Made by a program: the position numbers and the translations under genes
Shown here: one piece after another, positions 15,204 through 22,913 of the stretch
Numbering within the stretch: the stretch's first letter is position 1
Layout: every line of letters begins with the position of its first letter
Notes under the pieces: model-generated
What the model was told of the DNA's origin: nothing
Seen by the model: the letters and a program-made list of their open reading frames with translations, nothing else
The model's database searches: none
From: UBA5862 sp002408105
GTDB lineage: Bacteria; Pseudomonadota; Gammaproteobacteria; Pseudomonadales; UBA5862
Reading direction: 5' to 3'
Assembly (NCBI GenBank): GCA_034189125.1
Contig: JAXHVB010000113.1
Coordinates: 1 to 34,363, forward strand
Length of the DNA: 34,363 nt

Positions 15204-15232
15204 AATATAGGGTTAGCGTCGTTCAAATGCAA
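15204..15232 (-). promoter_or_regulatory. Candidate sigma70 promoter of the ABC operon
   Basis: On the minus strand, TATATT (15204-15209, five of six to consensus) is spaced 17 bases from a TTGCAT -35-like hexamer (15227-15232). It lies about 63 bases upstream of the ATPase start. The surrounding sequence is visibly AT-richer than the genes. Confidence 0.45.
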
Positions 15233-15331
15233 CCAAACTGAGGGCCCCAGTCATGGGCTCCCGGCCCGCCGTCCCACTCGGGAGGCCACGCTCGTCGCGC
15301 CCACAACCAGCCACCTGCCCAGTCGCTCAGC

Positions 15332-15359
15332 TTGACCATCCATTTTCGGCATGAATACT
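15332..15359 (+). promoter_or_regulatory. Sigma70-type promoter of the intergenic transcript
   Basis: TTGACC (15332-15337, five of six) and AATACT (15354-15359, four of six) are separated by 16 bases. The predicted transcription start is near 15366. The only feature immediately downstream is the terminator at 15481-15510. Confidence 0.5.
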
Positions 15360-15365
15360 GCAAAA

Positions 15366-15510
15366 CGGAGCATGCATGCCGGCGTGAGTCCTGCGGTCCC
15401 ACCGGTTCCTCCTGGTGTCCAGTGGGTGGCCTTGGGCCGACTGCACAAAGGTGGTTCTCCTTCGAAGCCAATATGGCTGTGCCCCTGGCCTTGTGCCAGG
15501 GGCTTTTTTT
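15366..15510 (+). ncRNA. Candidate small RNA (or transcribed attenuator leader)
   Basis: A roughly 145-base transcript is predicted between the promoter at 15332-15359 and the terminator at 15481-15510. Because the gene to the left is divergent, nothing else on the plus strand explains this terminator. Several local stems can be drawn: CACC/GGTG around 15401-15419, AAGG/CCTT and AGCC/GGCT within 15445-15479, and an enclosing GCACA/TGTGC pair. I compared it by eye with 6S RNA, 4.5S RNA, c-di-GMP riboswitches and GGA-rich CsrA-sponge RNAs and saw no match. An alternative is a leader that attenuates the EAL gene 120 bases downstream. Confidence 0.5.
15481..15510 (+). terminator. Strong rho-independent terminator
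   Basis: GCCCCTGGC (15481-15489) pairs perfectly with GCCAGGGGC (15495-15503) around a 5-base loop, followed by seven Ts (15504-15510). This is the clearest plus-strand intrinsic terminator in the window. Confidence 0.9.
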
Positions 15511-15633
15511 ATGCGTCTATGCGTCTCCGCCCCAACCAGCGGTTGGCTGTCACGCAAGTGAAAACTGGGCCAATTAGACTTCGGTGCGGGGATCGCTCGC
15601 CCGAATCAACCACCGATTTGGAGAACACCTGTG

Positions 15634-17391
15634 ATGGCGGAGCCTGCCGTATTGGCTGCAGCCACCTTGGATGAAATCATTGCCACCCGAGCTGTGACCC
15701 CGGTGTTCCAGCCAGTGGTCAACCTTGCTGGTGGCTGGACAGTTGGCTTCGAGGCATTGGCGCGGGGCCCGGTTTCGAGCGCGCTGCACGCGCCGAGCGC
15801 ACTTTTCAGGGCAGCGGAGGAGGCGGGCTGCCTTGCCGAACTGGAGTCCCTGTGTCGCATCCGGGCGGTCGAGGCCTTTGCCGAAGCCGACAGCGACCGC
15901 AAGCTGTTCCTCAACATCAGCGCCCAGTTGCTGTGCGGCAACGGCCAGACGTTCCCTGCTTTTCGCGCGGCCCTGAAGCGGCTGGACATCCCGCCGCAGC
16001 GCATCGTCATCGAGTTGTCGGAGCAGCAGCCCTACCACGACATCGCACGCCTCAAAGAAAACATCGCCGCCTACCGCCGGTTCGGCTTTCAAATCGCAAT
16101 TGATGACCTGGGTACCGGGTATTCAGGATTGAAGCTCTGGTCGGAGGTCCACCCGGACTACGTCAAGATCGACCGCCATTTCGTATCCGGCATCGACTCC
16201 GATCTGGTCAAACGCGAGTTCGTGCGCTCCATCGTGGCCATCAGCCAGGGACTCGACTGCCAAGTCATTGCCGAGGGGATCGAAACCCCGGCCGAGCTGC
16301 TCACCGTGCGCAAGCTGGGCATCCAGATGGGCCAGGGATTTTTGCTCGCCAGCCCAGCGCCCGTGCCAACCAGTGAAATCGAACCCCAGCCAGCGCTCTC
16401 TGACCCCATTAGCGGGCAATTCCTGGGGCTTTCGGAAACCGCCAGAAGTCTGGCCAAACCCGCTCCGGCGGTGGCGCCTGGCCTGTTGATGAAAGAGGTG
16501 CTGGACGTGCTCCAGGACCACCCAGGCCAAAACACCCTCGCTGTGGTTGACGAGAATCGTCAGGTGATTGGCGTGTTGCACCGGAACGCGCTGGTCGAAC
16601 GATTTTCCCAGCGTTTCGGTCGGGCACTGTACGAACGACGTTGCGCGCGAGAGTTGATGGACCAACACGGCTTGGTTGTCGACGCCGAAGTCCCACTCGA
16701 AGCGCTGAGCCAGTTGGTGACCGCGAGCGCCGAGTCCGACGTCCACCAGAACATCATCATCACCGACAAGGGGCGGTTCTTCGGCACCGGTTCGTTCACC
16801 GATTTGCTGCGCAAGATCACCGAGTTGAAGATCCACAATGCACGCTACGCCAACCCACTGACCCTGCTCCCCGGCAGCGTGCCCATCAACACCACCATCG
16901 ACCGACTGCTCGCCGAGCACGCAGATTTTCGGGTCGCCTACTGCGACCTCAACCACTTCAAGCCCTACAACGACCACTATGGGTACGCCAAGGGCGATCA
17001 GGTGCTGCAACTGGTGGGGGACCTGCTGAACCGACTTGCAGACAACGAACGCAACCTGGTGGGCCACATTGGGGGGGATGACTTCGTGGTGGTGTTCCAA
17101 GATACCCGCTGGAAGCTGATTTGCCAGCGCATCCTCGCCGATTTTGATGCCCTCATCGGGCGCCACTACGACTCCGTTGACGCAGCAGCCGGTGGCATCT
17201 GGGCGCCAGACCGGCGGGGGGTTGAAACCTTCCACCCATGCATGGGTTTGGCGGTGGGTGTGGTTCACCCTGATCCCGAGCAGTGTCACAGCTCCAAAGA
17301 GGTCGCAAGCCTTGCGACTGCAGCCAAGCTCATGGCCAAAAAGTCCAACCAGAGCGCCCTGTTCGTGTCACGCCGCCGTGGCCCGGGGTGA
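15634..17391 (+). CDS. EAL-CBS-GGDEF protein, probable c-di-GMP phosphodiesterase
   Basis: 585 residues with an unusual order: EAL domain first (about 15-250), a CBS-pair-like region (about 285-395), then a GGDEF domain (about 410-575). The EAL active site looks complete: E40-A-L, N94, E127, D157-D158 in AIDDLGTGYS, K178, E214 in AEGIE and Q234. It should therefore cleave c-di-GMP. The GGDEF motif is GGDDF (480-484) and no RxxD inhibitory site precedes it, so cyclase activity is doubtful and a GTP-sensing role is more likely. No membrane segment or signal peptide was seen. GGAG at 15620-15623 could serve ATG 15634 or GTG 15631. A CBS pair would allow adenine-nucleotide control (inference). 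Confidence 0.9.
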   Translation: MAEPAVLAAATLDEIIATRAVTPVFQPVVNLAGGWTVGFEALARGPVSSALHAPSALFRAAEEAGCLAELESLCRIRAVEAFAEADSDRKLFLNISAQLLCGNGQTFPAFRAALKRLDIPPQRIVIELSEQQPYHDIARLKENIAAYRRFGFQIAIDDLGTGYSGLKLWSEVHPDYVKIDRHFVSGIDSDLVKREFVRSIVAISQGLDCQVIAEGIETPAELLTVRKLGIQMGQGFLLASPAPVPTSEIEPQPALSDPISGQFLGLSETARSLAKPAPAVAPGLLMKEVLDVLQDHPGQNTLAVVDENRQVIGVLHRNALVERFSQRFGRALYERRCARELMDQHGLVVDAEVPLEALSQLVTASAESDVHQNIIITDKGRFFGTGSFTDLLRKITELKIHNARYANPLTLLPGSVPINTTIDRLLAEHADFRVAYCDLNHFKPYNDHYGYAKGDQVLQLVGDLLNRLADNERNLVGHIGGDDFVVVFQDTRWKLICQRILADFDALIGRHYDSVDAAAGGIWAPDRRGVETFHPCMGLAVGVVHPDPEQCHSSKEVASLATAAKLMAKKSNQSALFVSRRRGPG

Positions 17392-17421
17392 AATGACGCC
17401 GAGTCCCGCATGGGCCTCCCC

Positions 17422-18060
17422 CTAACAAAGCAGGCTGAACTCACCCGTTGCGGGATCCAACTCCTCCAACTCGGCGGTCGCGAGGTTGAAGTACCAGCCC
17501 CGCAAACTCAAGCTGCCCCGCGCTTCTCGCTCCGCCACCCACGGATACGTCAGCAGGTTGGTCAGCGACACCGAAAGCGCAGCGCGGCTGCACGCGCAGA
17601 TCTTTTGGTCCAACGGCATCTGCGGGTGATCGCGCAACACCTCGGTGGCGACCGGTTCGGCAATGGCCGTCCACTCTTCCAGCGGATGGCTCGGTAGGGA
17701 TTCGTCAATCAATCGGTTCACCAGGGTGCCGATGCCGCCGCAGCGCGAATGCCCCATCACAATCAGGGTCTCGACCTCCAGGTAACAGACTCCGAACTCT
17801 ATGGCGGCCGAGGTCTCGGCATACCGATGCTGTTCGGACATCGGCGGCACAAGATTGGCGATGTTGCGCAGCACAAAGATGTCCCCGGCCCGAGAGTCCG
17901 TGATGATGGCGGGGTCCACCCGGGAGTCACAGCACGCAACCATCATGACACGGGGGGGCTGGCGCTGCTGGGAAATCAGCCGCTGGTGGCGCTCGGGATT
18001 GTTCTGGTACGCGGCTTTGTAGCGCGCAAAGCCCTCGATCAAGGCATCGACATCAGACAT
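17422..18060 (-). CDS. Beta-class carbonic anhydrase
   Basis: 212-residue zinc carbonic anhydrase interconverting CO2 and bicarbonate. The zinc ligands are visible: C43 and D45 within ACCDSRVDP, and H104 and C107 in MGHSRCGG. The surrounding RNIANLVPP and EFGVCYLEVETLIVMGHS segments are typical. ATG 18060 has an excellent AGGAGG 6 bases upstream in transcript sense, so the frame that continues further upstream is not coding. It converges with the EAL gene (30-base gap, no obvious terminator) and diverges from the protease gene. Expected to be cytosolic and oligomeric. Confidence 0.95.
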   Translation of the reverse strand: MSDVDALIEGFARYKAAYQNNPERHQRLISQQRQPPRVMMVACCDSRVDPAIITDSRAGDIFVLRNIANLVPPMSEQHRYAETSAAIEFGVCYLEVETLIVMGHSRCGGIGTLVNRLIDESLPSHPLEEWTAIAEPVATEVLRDHPQMPLDQKICACSRAALSVSLTNLLTYPWVAEREARGSLSLRGWYFNLATAELEELDPATGEFSLLC

Positions 18061-18217
18061 GGGGCGCCTCCTAAATCGGTCCGACGGTGGGTCGGATTCA
18101 GAAACCGTGCCACTCAGGCGGCCAGTTCGTTTTTTTGGCGGCGCGAGGGTACACAAGCTTGACCCAGGGCACCAGTTGCCGGCCAATGCAGGCCGGGAAA
18201 CTGCTAGGCTTGGCTGC

Positions 18218-18895
18218 ATGGACCACGCCCTGACCCGCCCAGGTTCCAAACGCGCGCTTCTGCGCTGGATTGCCGCCGGCACACTCGCCCTGAGTGTGGC
18301 CCATGCCAATCCTGCGACCATTGAAGTCTTGGCTTTGTTCAACGGCGCAGCGCTGCTGCGCGTGGGCACCGAGCAAATGTTGCTGCGCGCAGGTGAAACC
18401 GGCCCCAACGGAATTCGGCTGCTGGCTGCCAACAGCCAGACCGCCACCATGCAAATCGGCGAGGAGCGCCACCAGGTCGGCCTGAGTCAGCGGGTGAGCG
18501 CCAGGTTTCAGCCGCGCACCACCACCAAAGAGGTCATCCCCCTGAGCACCGAGGGCCAGTACCGCACCGTCGGCACAATCAATGGGCAAACCGTCGAAAT
18601 GCTGGTCGACACGGGTGCATCCACAGTGGCGATGAGCGCCCCCACAGCGCGGCGCCTGGGCATCGATTTTCGGCTTCAGGGCGACCCGATCTGGGTCACC
18701 ACGGCAAGCCAGCGGGTGCGCGCCTGGCGGTTGACCTTGGACCGTGTGAGCGTGGGCTCCGTGGTTGTACTGGGTGTGGACGCCGCAGTGCTGGAAGGCG
18801 ACCTGCCCCCGATGACCCTGCTTGGCATGAGCTTCATGCGCCACGTCCAGTTCACCGAACAGGATGGCGTGCTGGAGATCAGCAACCGCTGGTGA
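18218..18895 (+). CDS. Retropepsin-like aspartic protease, exported
   Basis: 225-residue clan AA protease. A basic N terminus and hydrophobic stretch (about 11-30, ending AHA) look like a signal peptide or membrane anchor. The active-site motif LVDTGAS falls at 129-135. A TARRLGIDF segment follows, and the LLGMSFMRHVQF motif near the C terminus is the usual second hallmark. These single-domain enzymes act as dimers. The proteobacterial members are poorly characterised, and a periplasmic role is inferred. ATG 18218 lacks a strong Shine-Dalgarno. It is divergent from carbonic anhydrase and upstream of ribA, with an 89-base gap that may contain a terminator. Confidence 0.85.
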   Translation: MDHALTRPGSKRALLRWIAAGTLALSVAHANPATIEVLALFNGAALLRVGTEQMLLRAGETGPNGIRLLAANSQTATMQIGEERHQVGLSQRVSARFQPRTTTKEVIPLSTEGQYRTVGTINGQTVEMLVDTGASTVAMSAPTARRLGIDFRLQGDPIWVTTASQRVRAWRLTLDRVSVGSVVVLGVDAAVLEGDLPPMTLLGMSFMRHVQFTEQDGVLEISNRW

Positions 18896-18923
18896 CAGCC
18901 GACCGGCGGCGGAAACGGTCGCC

Positions 18924-18963
18924 AGGGCTCGCGCGGACGTGATAGAGTTTGCGGCCCTTTTTT
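18924..18963 (+). terminator. Possible imperfect intrinsic terminator after the protease gene
   Basis: AGGGC-T-CGC (18924-18932) can pair with GCG-GCCCT (18951-18958) around an 18-base loop, followed by a run of Ts (18958-18963). The stem has a bulge and a large loop. TAGAGT at 18943-18948 could instead be a -10 element for ribA. Confidence 0.35.
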
Positions 18964-18984
18964 ATCCCTCAGCAAGGTAGTCGG

Positions 18985-19593
18985 GTGACCGTTCAGTACA
19001 TTGCTTCAGCGGCGCTGCCAACTCCCTGGGGCACCTTTGACATCCACGCATTCGAAGAACGGGACACGGGCAAAGAGCACATCGCCCTGACCCTTGGCAA
19101 GGTGGATTCCGGCACGCCCGTGTTGGCCCGCGTCCACTCCGAGTGCCTGACCGGTGACGCGCTCTTCAGCCTGCGCTGCGATTGTGGCTTTCAACTACAG
19201 AGCGCCCTTGAAGCGATTGCCGAGGAAGGCCGCGGCGTGCTGCTCTACTTGCGCCAGGAAGGCCGCGGAATCGGCCTGATCAACAAGATCCGCGCCTACC
19301 ACCTGCAGGATGCCGGCGCCGACACGGTCGAAGCCAACCAGCACCTTGGGTTCGAACCCGATCTCAGAGACTACGCAGTGTGCGGGGTGATGCTGTGCCA
19401 CCTGGGCGTCTCCCGCCTACGGCTGATGACCAACAACCCCCGCAAGGTAGAGGGACTGACACATGTTGGCATCGAGGTGGCCGAACGGGTTCCCATTGAA
19501 ACTGGCCTCAACCCGCACAACGCGGGCTACCTCGCGACCAAGGTGCGCAAGCTCGGCCATCTGATGGGTGAAGCCGACCCCGACCAGCGCTGA
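18985..19593 (+). CDS. ribA: GTP cyclohydrolase II, stand-alone
   Basis: 202-residue GTP cyclohydrolase II, the committed step of riboflavin synthesis from GTP. The zinc site is intact: C54, C65 and C67 in HSECLTGDALFSLRCDCG. The catalytic LRQEGRGIGLINKIRAY follows at about 89-105, and TNNPRKVEGL is present. It starts with GTG 18985, with AAGG at 18974-18977; this start matches the family N terminus (PTPWGTF). It is far from the main rib cluster and supplies the activity missing from the degenerate C-terminal half of the RibBA-like protein at 4961. No FMN riboswitch was seen upstream. It converges with dxs. Confidence 0.97.
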   Translation: MTVQYIASAALPTPWGTFDIHAFEERDTGKEHIALTLGKVDSGTPVLARVHSECLTGDALFSLRCDCGFQLQSALEAIAEEGRGVLLYLRQEGRGIGLINKIRAYHLQDAGADTVEANQHLGFEPDLRDYAVCGVMLCHLGVSRLRLMTNNPRKVEGLTHVGIEVAERVPIETGLNPHNAGYLATKVRKLGHLMGEADPDQR

Positions 19594-19599
19594 ACGGGG

Positions 19600-19617
19600 G
19601 CCGCCTCGACAGGCGGC
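19600..19617. terminator. Hairpin between convergent ribA and dxs
   Basis: GCCGCCT (19600-19606) and AGGCGGC (19611-19617) form a 7-bp stem with a 4-base loop, overlapping the dxs stop codon. It has no clear T-run on either strand. It could act bidirectionally for the two convergent genes. Confidence 0.35.
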
Positions 19618-21530
19618 TAGCCGCTGAGCACCGCCCGCGGCATGTCGCTGATGCGCGCGCGGATGGACGCTTCGATCCCTTCGGCGTCCAGCCCACATTC
19701 GGCACGCAGTTCACCAGGTTTGCCATGGTCAACGAAGCGGTCCGGTAATCCAAGATTGAGCACCGGCACCAGCTGCTCAATCGCCGCCAAGTGCTCGTTC
19801 ACTGCCGATCCGGCACCGCCCATCACGGCGTTTTCTTCCACCGTCACAAGCAGTGCATGGCCGGCTGCAAGTTCGGCCACCAGCGCCTCGTCCAGTGGCT
19901 TCACGAAGCGCATATCGGCCACGGTGGCGCCCAGGGCACGGCCCGCCTCAAGGGCTGCATGAAGCACCGTGCCGAAGGCCAAAATGGCCACACCACGCCC
20001 TTGCTGGCGCACCACCCCCTTGCCAATCGGCACGGTGGTAAACCCCGGCTCGATGCGCGCCCCAGGGCCAGTCCCACGCGGGTAGCGGACCGCCGCCGGC
20101 CCCGCATGAAAGTAGCCGGTGGACAACGCCAGCCGGGTTTCGTTTTCATCCGATGGCGCCATGACCACCATGTTCGGAACGGTGCGCAGGTAGCTGAAGT
20201 CGAAGGCCCCCGCATGGGTGGGGCCGTCCTCGCCCACAAGGCCAGCCCGATCAAGGGCGAACAACACGTCCAGTTCCTGAATGGCGACGTCGTGGATCAG
20301 TTGGTCGTAAGCACGCTGCAAAAACGTCGAGTAGATGGCCACGACCGGTTTGGCACCCTCACAGGCCATCCCGGCTGCCAGGGTCACGGCGTGCTGCTCC
20401 GCGATGCCCACGTCAAAGTAGCGTTCTGGATGGCGCTCGGCGAATGCCACCAGATCGGAACCCTCGCACATCGCCGGTGTGATGCCGAGCAGCCGAGGTT
20501 CCGCATCTGCCAACTCGCACAGCCAGCGGCCAAAGACCGCAGAGTACTTGGTGCCCCCGGGGGCCGGAACAGGCGGCGCATCCACCGGGTCCAGCTTTGA
20601 AATGGCGTGGTACCCGATGGGGTCGGCTTCAGCCGGCGCAAAGCCCTTGCCCTTGCGCGTCACCACGTGCACGAACACAGGGCCTGAAATGCTGCGCACT
20701 TGGTGAAAGGTATCGATCAGCGCCGGCAAGTCGTGGCCATCGAGCGGGCCGATGTAGTTGAACCCAAGCTCCTCAAAAAGGGTACCCGGGGTCACCATGC
20801 CCTTTACGTGCTCCTCGGTCCGCCGCGCCAACTCCCAGGCGTGGGGGATCCAGCTGAGCACGCGTTTGCTGCCCTTGCGCATGGCGTTGTACGTCTTGCC
20901 GGCCCAGATCCGGGCGAGGTACTGCGACAGGCCACCGACGTTTCTTGAAATCGACATGTCGTTGTCGTTGAGGACCACCAGCAGGTTGGCATCCAGATCA
21001 CCAGCGTGGTTGAGGGCTTCGAATGCCATGCCCGCGGTCAGCGCGCCGTCGCCAATGACCGCCACCGCGCGGCGCGACTCCCCCAGGCGCTCCGCGGCCA
21101 GTGCCATGCCCAGCGCCGCGCCAATTGACGTGCTGGAGTGGCCCACGCCAAAAGTGTCGTACGGGCTTTCCCCACGTTTGGGAAAGCCTGCAATTCCACC
21201 CCGCTGGCGCAGGCTCGCCATCGCCTCACGGCGACCGGTCAAAATCTTGTGGGGGTAGGCCTGGTGCCCCACGTCCCACACCAGGCGGTCATGGGGGGTA
21301 TCGAACTGGTGGTGCAGGGCGATGGTGAGCTCCACGACACCAAGGCCCGCACCGAAATGGCCGCCGGTGCGTCCGACGGTGTACAACAGGTAGGCGCGCA
21401 ACTCGTCCGCAAGTTGCACCAACTCGGCCGAATCGAGCCCCAGGCCACGCAAGCCGGCCGGCGAATCGACCTGATCAAGCAGTGGGGTGACTGGGCGCTC
21501 GCGGGGAATTTCTGTGAATGTGCGGGGCAT
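19617..21530 (-). CDS. dxs: 1-deoxy-D-xylulose-5-phosphate synthase
   Basis: 637-residue thiamine-diphosphate enzyme. It joins pyruvate and glyceraldehyde-3-phosphate into DXP, the precursor of isoprenoids, of the thiazole made by ThiG, and of pyridoxal. DVGHQAYPHKILTGR (86-100), the TPP-binding GDGALTAGMAFEALNHAG (160-177) and DVGIAEQHAVTLAAGMA with its catalytic Glu (around 380) are all present, as is the C-terminal VTVEENAVMGGAGS. The length is normal. ATG 21530 has no obvious Shine-Dalgarno. xseB-ispA-dxs is the standard order, with a 72-base gap between ispA and dxs. Confidence 0.97.
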   Translation of the reverse strand: MPRTFTEIPRERPVTPLLDQVDSPAGLRGLGLDSAELVQLADELRAYLLYTVGRTGGHFGAGLGVVELTIALHHQFDTPHDRLVWDVGHQAYPHKILTGRREAMASLRQRGGIAGFPKRGESPYDTFGVGHSSTSIGAALGMALAAERLGESRRAVAVIGDGALTAGMAFEALNHAGDLDANLLVVLNDNDMSISRNVGGLSQYLARIWAGKTYNAMRKGSKRVLSWIPHAWELARRTEEHVKGMVTPGTLFEELGFNYIGPLDGHDLPALIDTFHQVRSISGPVFVHVVTRKGKGFAPAEADPIGYHAISKLDPVDAPPVPAPGGTKYSAVFGRWLCELADAEPRLLGITPAMCEGSDLVAFAERHPERYFDVGIAEQHAVTLAAGMACEGAKPVVAIYSTFLQRAYDQLIHDVAIQELDVLFALDRAGLVGEDGPTHAGAFDFSYLRTVPNMVVMAPSDENETRLALSTGYFHAGPAAVRYPRGTGPGARIEPGFTTVPIGKGVVRQQGRGVAILAFGTVLHAALEAGRALGATVADMRFVKPLDEALVAELAAGHALLVTVEENAVMGGAGSAVNEHLAAIEQLVPVLNLGLPDRFVDHGKPGELRAECGLDAEGIEASIRARISDMPRAVLSG

Positions 21531-21602
21531 TGGGGGTGGTTGGTCTCGAAATATTGGTGTAATGGTACTCGAATCCGGCCCCAGCCACCCACTGCGGCGC
21601 CC

Positions 21603-22484
21603 TCAGTGGTCCCGGACCAACAACAGGTTCGCCAGCTGCCGCAAGCGCTCCGCGCGCTCACCCAGCGGGAGCAGCGCCTGCAGTGCCCGCTCGTGGGTCG
21701 CCTGAAGCGCCGACTTGGCGCCTTCGATCCCGAGTAACGCCGGAAACGTGGACTTGTTCAGCGCAGCGTCTGCGCCCACCCGCTTTCCCATGCGCTTGGC
21801 GTCGCCCTCGGCATCCAGCAGGTCGTCTCGGATCTGAAACGCCAGGCCAAGTCCGGCGGCAAACCGATCAATGGCATCGAGTTCATCGCCACCGGCACCG
21901 CCTGCCAGCGCACCCATGCTGGCTGCCGCACGCAGCAAAGCGCCGGTCTTGCGTGCGTGCAGCAACTCCAGCTCGGCCCTCGGGAGCTGTTTGCCTTCGC
22001 TCGCCAGGTCACAGGCCTGGCCACCCACCATGCCTGGGCCACCGGCAGCCCTCGCAAGGCTGTGCGTCCAGGCCACCTGCACCGCCGCTGGCGTGTCCGG
22101 ATCAGCAACCAACCGCTCGAAGGCCAGGGCCTGCAGGGCATCGCCCGCCAAAATGGCGGTCGCTTCGCCAAAGCGAATGTGGCAGCTTGGCCGGCCACGC
22201 CGCAGGTCGTCATCGTCCATCGCGGGCAGGTCGTCGTGGATGAGGGAATAGGCGTGCACCAATTCCACAGCCACCGCCGGTGCGTCGGCAGCCGCCAGGG
22301 GACCGCCCACCGCTTCACAGGCCGCGTAGGTCAGCAGGGGTCGCACACGCTTGCCCCCCCCAAGAACGGCATAACGCATCGCGTCGAACAATTCTGCACT
22401 CTGCCGATCGGGTGGCGGAAGTGCACCCAGCAGCAACTGGTCGATGCGCCCGCGCAGCCGGTCCCAATGCGCTTCAGGGGTCAA
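21603..22484 (-). CDS. ispA: (2E,6E)-farnesyl diphosphate synthase
   Basis: 293-residue short-chain polyprenyl synthase condensing IPP with DMAPP/GPP to farnesyl diphosphate. GGGKRVRPLL lies at about 42-51. The first Asp-rich motif DDLPAMDDDD is at 84-93, and the second is in FQIRDDLLDAEGD near 225-237. The start is TTG 22484, which overlaps the xseB end by 11 bases and gives the family-typical 34-residue stretch before AMRYAV. The next in-frame ATG would cut into this. It lies between xseB and dxs in the usual operon. The expected product feeds undecaprenyl phosphate and quinone synthesis. Confidence 0.95.
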   Translation of the reverse strand: MTPEAHWDRLRGRIDQLLLGALPPPDRQSAELFDAMRYAVLGGGKRVRPLLTYAACEAVGGPLAAADAPAVAVELVHAYSLIHDDLPAMDDDDLRRGRPSCHIRFGEATAILAGDALQALAFERLVADPDTPAAVQVAWTHSLARAAGGPGMVGGQACDLASEGKQLPRAELELLHARKTGALLRAAASMGALAGGAGGDELDAIDRFAAGLGLAFQIRDDLLDAEGDAKRMGKRVGADAALNKSTFPALLGIEGAKSALQATHERALQALLPLGERAERLRQLANLLLVRDH

Positions 22485-22719
22485 CCTCGACCCCCGGATC
22501 TTCGGCTGGCGCTTGCTCGGAATCGTTGAGGGTCAATGTCGCTACACGCTGCTCGGCTTGCCGCAGGCTCTCCTGGCACTCACGGGCCAGGCGAATGCCC
22601 TGCTCAAACAGTTTCAGGGATTCTTCCAGGCTCGTGTCGCCCTGTTCAAGCGCACCCACGAGTTCATCCAACCGGTGGAGACTCTGATCGAAATCGATCC
22701 GTTTGCGTCGCGTGCCCAT
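22474..22719 (-). CDS. xseB: Exodeoxyribonuclease VII small subunit
   Basis: 81-residue XseB, the small helical subunit of the single-strand-specific exonuclease VII. The typical FDQSLHRLDELVGALEQGD and LEESLKLFEQGIRLAREC segments form the helical hairpin. The tail is acidic and variable. The stop lies 11 bases inside ispA, so the two are coupled. A candidate promoter lies at 22747-22775. It is divergent from pomA, as in other gammaproteobacteria with sodium-type stators. Confidence 0.95.
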   Translation of the reverse strand: MGTRRKRIDFDQSLHRLDELVGALEQGDTSLEESLKLFEQGIRLARECQESLRQAEQRVATLTLNDSEQAPAEDPGVEVDP

Positions 22720-22746
22720 GGCGCTGCCCCCCGTGAAAAAGCGCGA

Positions 22747-22775
22747 ACCCTAATCAACCCACCCCATGCGGTCAA
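22747..22775 (-). promoter_or_regulatory. Candidate promoter of xseB-ispA-dxs
   Basis: On the minus strand TTGACC (22770-22775) is followed after exactly 17 bases by TAGGGT (22747-22752), about 28 bases upstream of the xseB start. The -35 matches five of six and the -10 only three of six. Confidence 0.4.
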
Positions 22776-22913
22776 CCACCGCCCGCGGCCACCGCTCAGG
22801 GCGGATTTTTGTGTCTAGACTTTGTGGTGGGCACCGGGACACCCATTGTATCGCCTCGGCCTGTTCCGCCATGCCCAAAGTTCCGTTTCGCTGTTCGGAT
22901 GGAAGAGGTCCGC

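Larger units (their letters stand above)
15142..15633. other. 491-base intergenic region between the ABC operon and the EAL gene
   Basis: The longest gene-free stretch in the window, between divergently transcribed genes. It holds the ABC-operon promoter (minus strand, 15204-15232), a plus-strand promoter (15332-15359), a candidate 145-base transcript and its perfect terminator (15481-15510). Between the terminator and the EAL gene are a direct repeat of TATGCGTC (15510-15525) and a small hairpin, CCAACC-AGC-GGTTGG (15532-15546). No convincing promoter for the EAL gene was found. The open frame running through the terminator shows no protein-like features. Confidence 0.7.

Noticed and set aside
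15366..15510. 6S RNA, 4.5S RNA or c-di-GMP riboswitch at the intergenic transcript
   Set aside because: None of the conserved sequence hallmarks of these RNAs was found by eye. A covariance-model search would settle it.
15351..15674. Small protein frame starting near 15375
   Set aside because: It reads straight through a perfect intrinsic terminator and has no protein-like character, so a non-coding RNA is more likely.
16123..17289. Minus-strand open frame of 388 codons antisense to the EAL-GGDEF gene
   Set aside because: No protein-like motifs. The plus strand carries clear EAL, CBS and GGDEF signatures.
18896..18984. Possible FMN riboswitch (ACCGGCGG resembles part of the RFN element) before ribA
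   Set aside because: The conserved AGGG..GGTGAAA..CC part of the element is missing and the spacing does not fit. None is seen upstream of ribD or ribBA either.
22875..22901. Possible sigma28 flagellar promoter (CAAAGTTC) before pomA
   Set aside because: The -10 part matches poorly and the transcription start would fall within the Shine-Dalgarno, leaving no usable leader.
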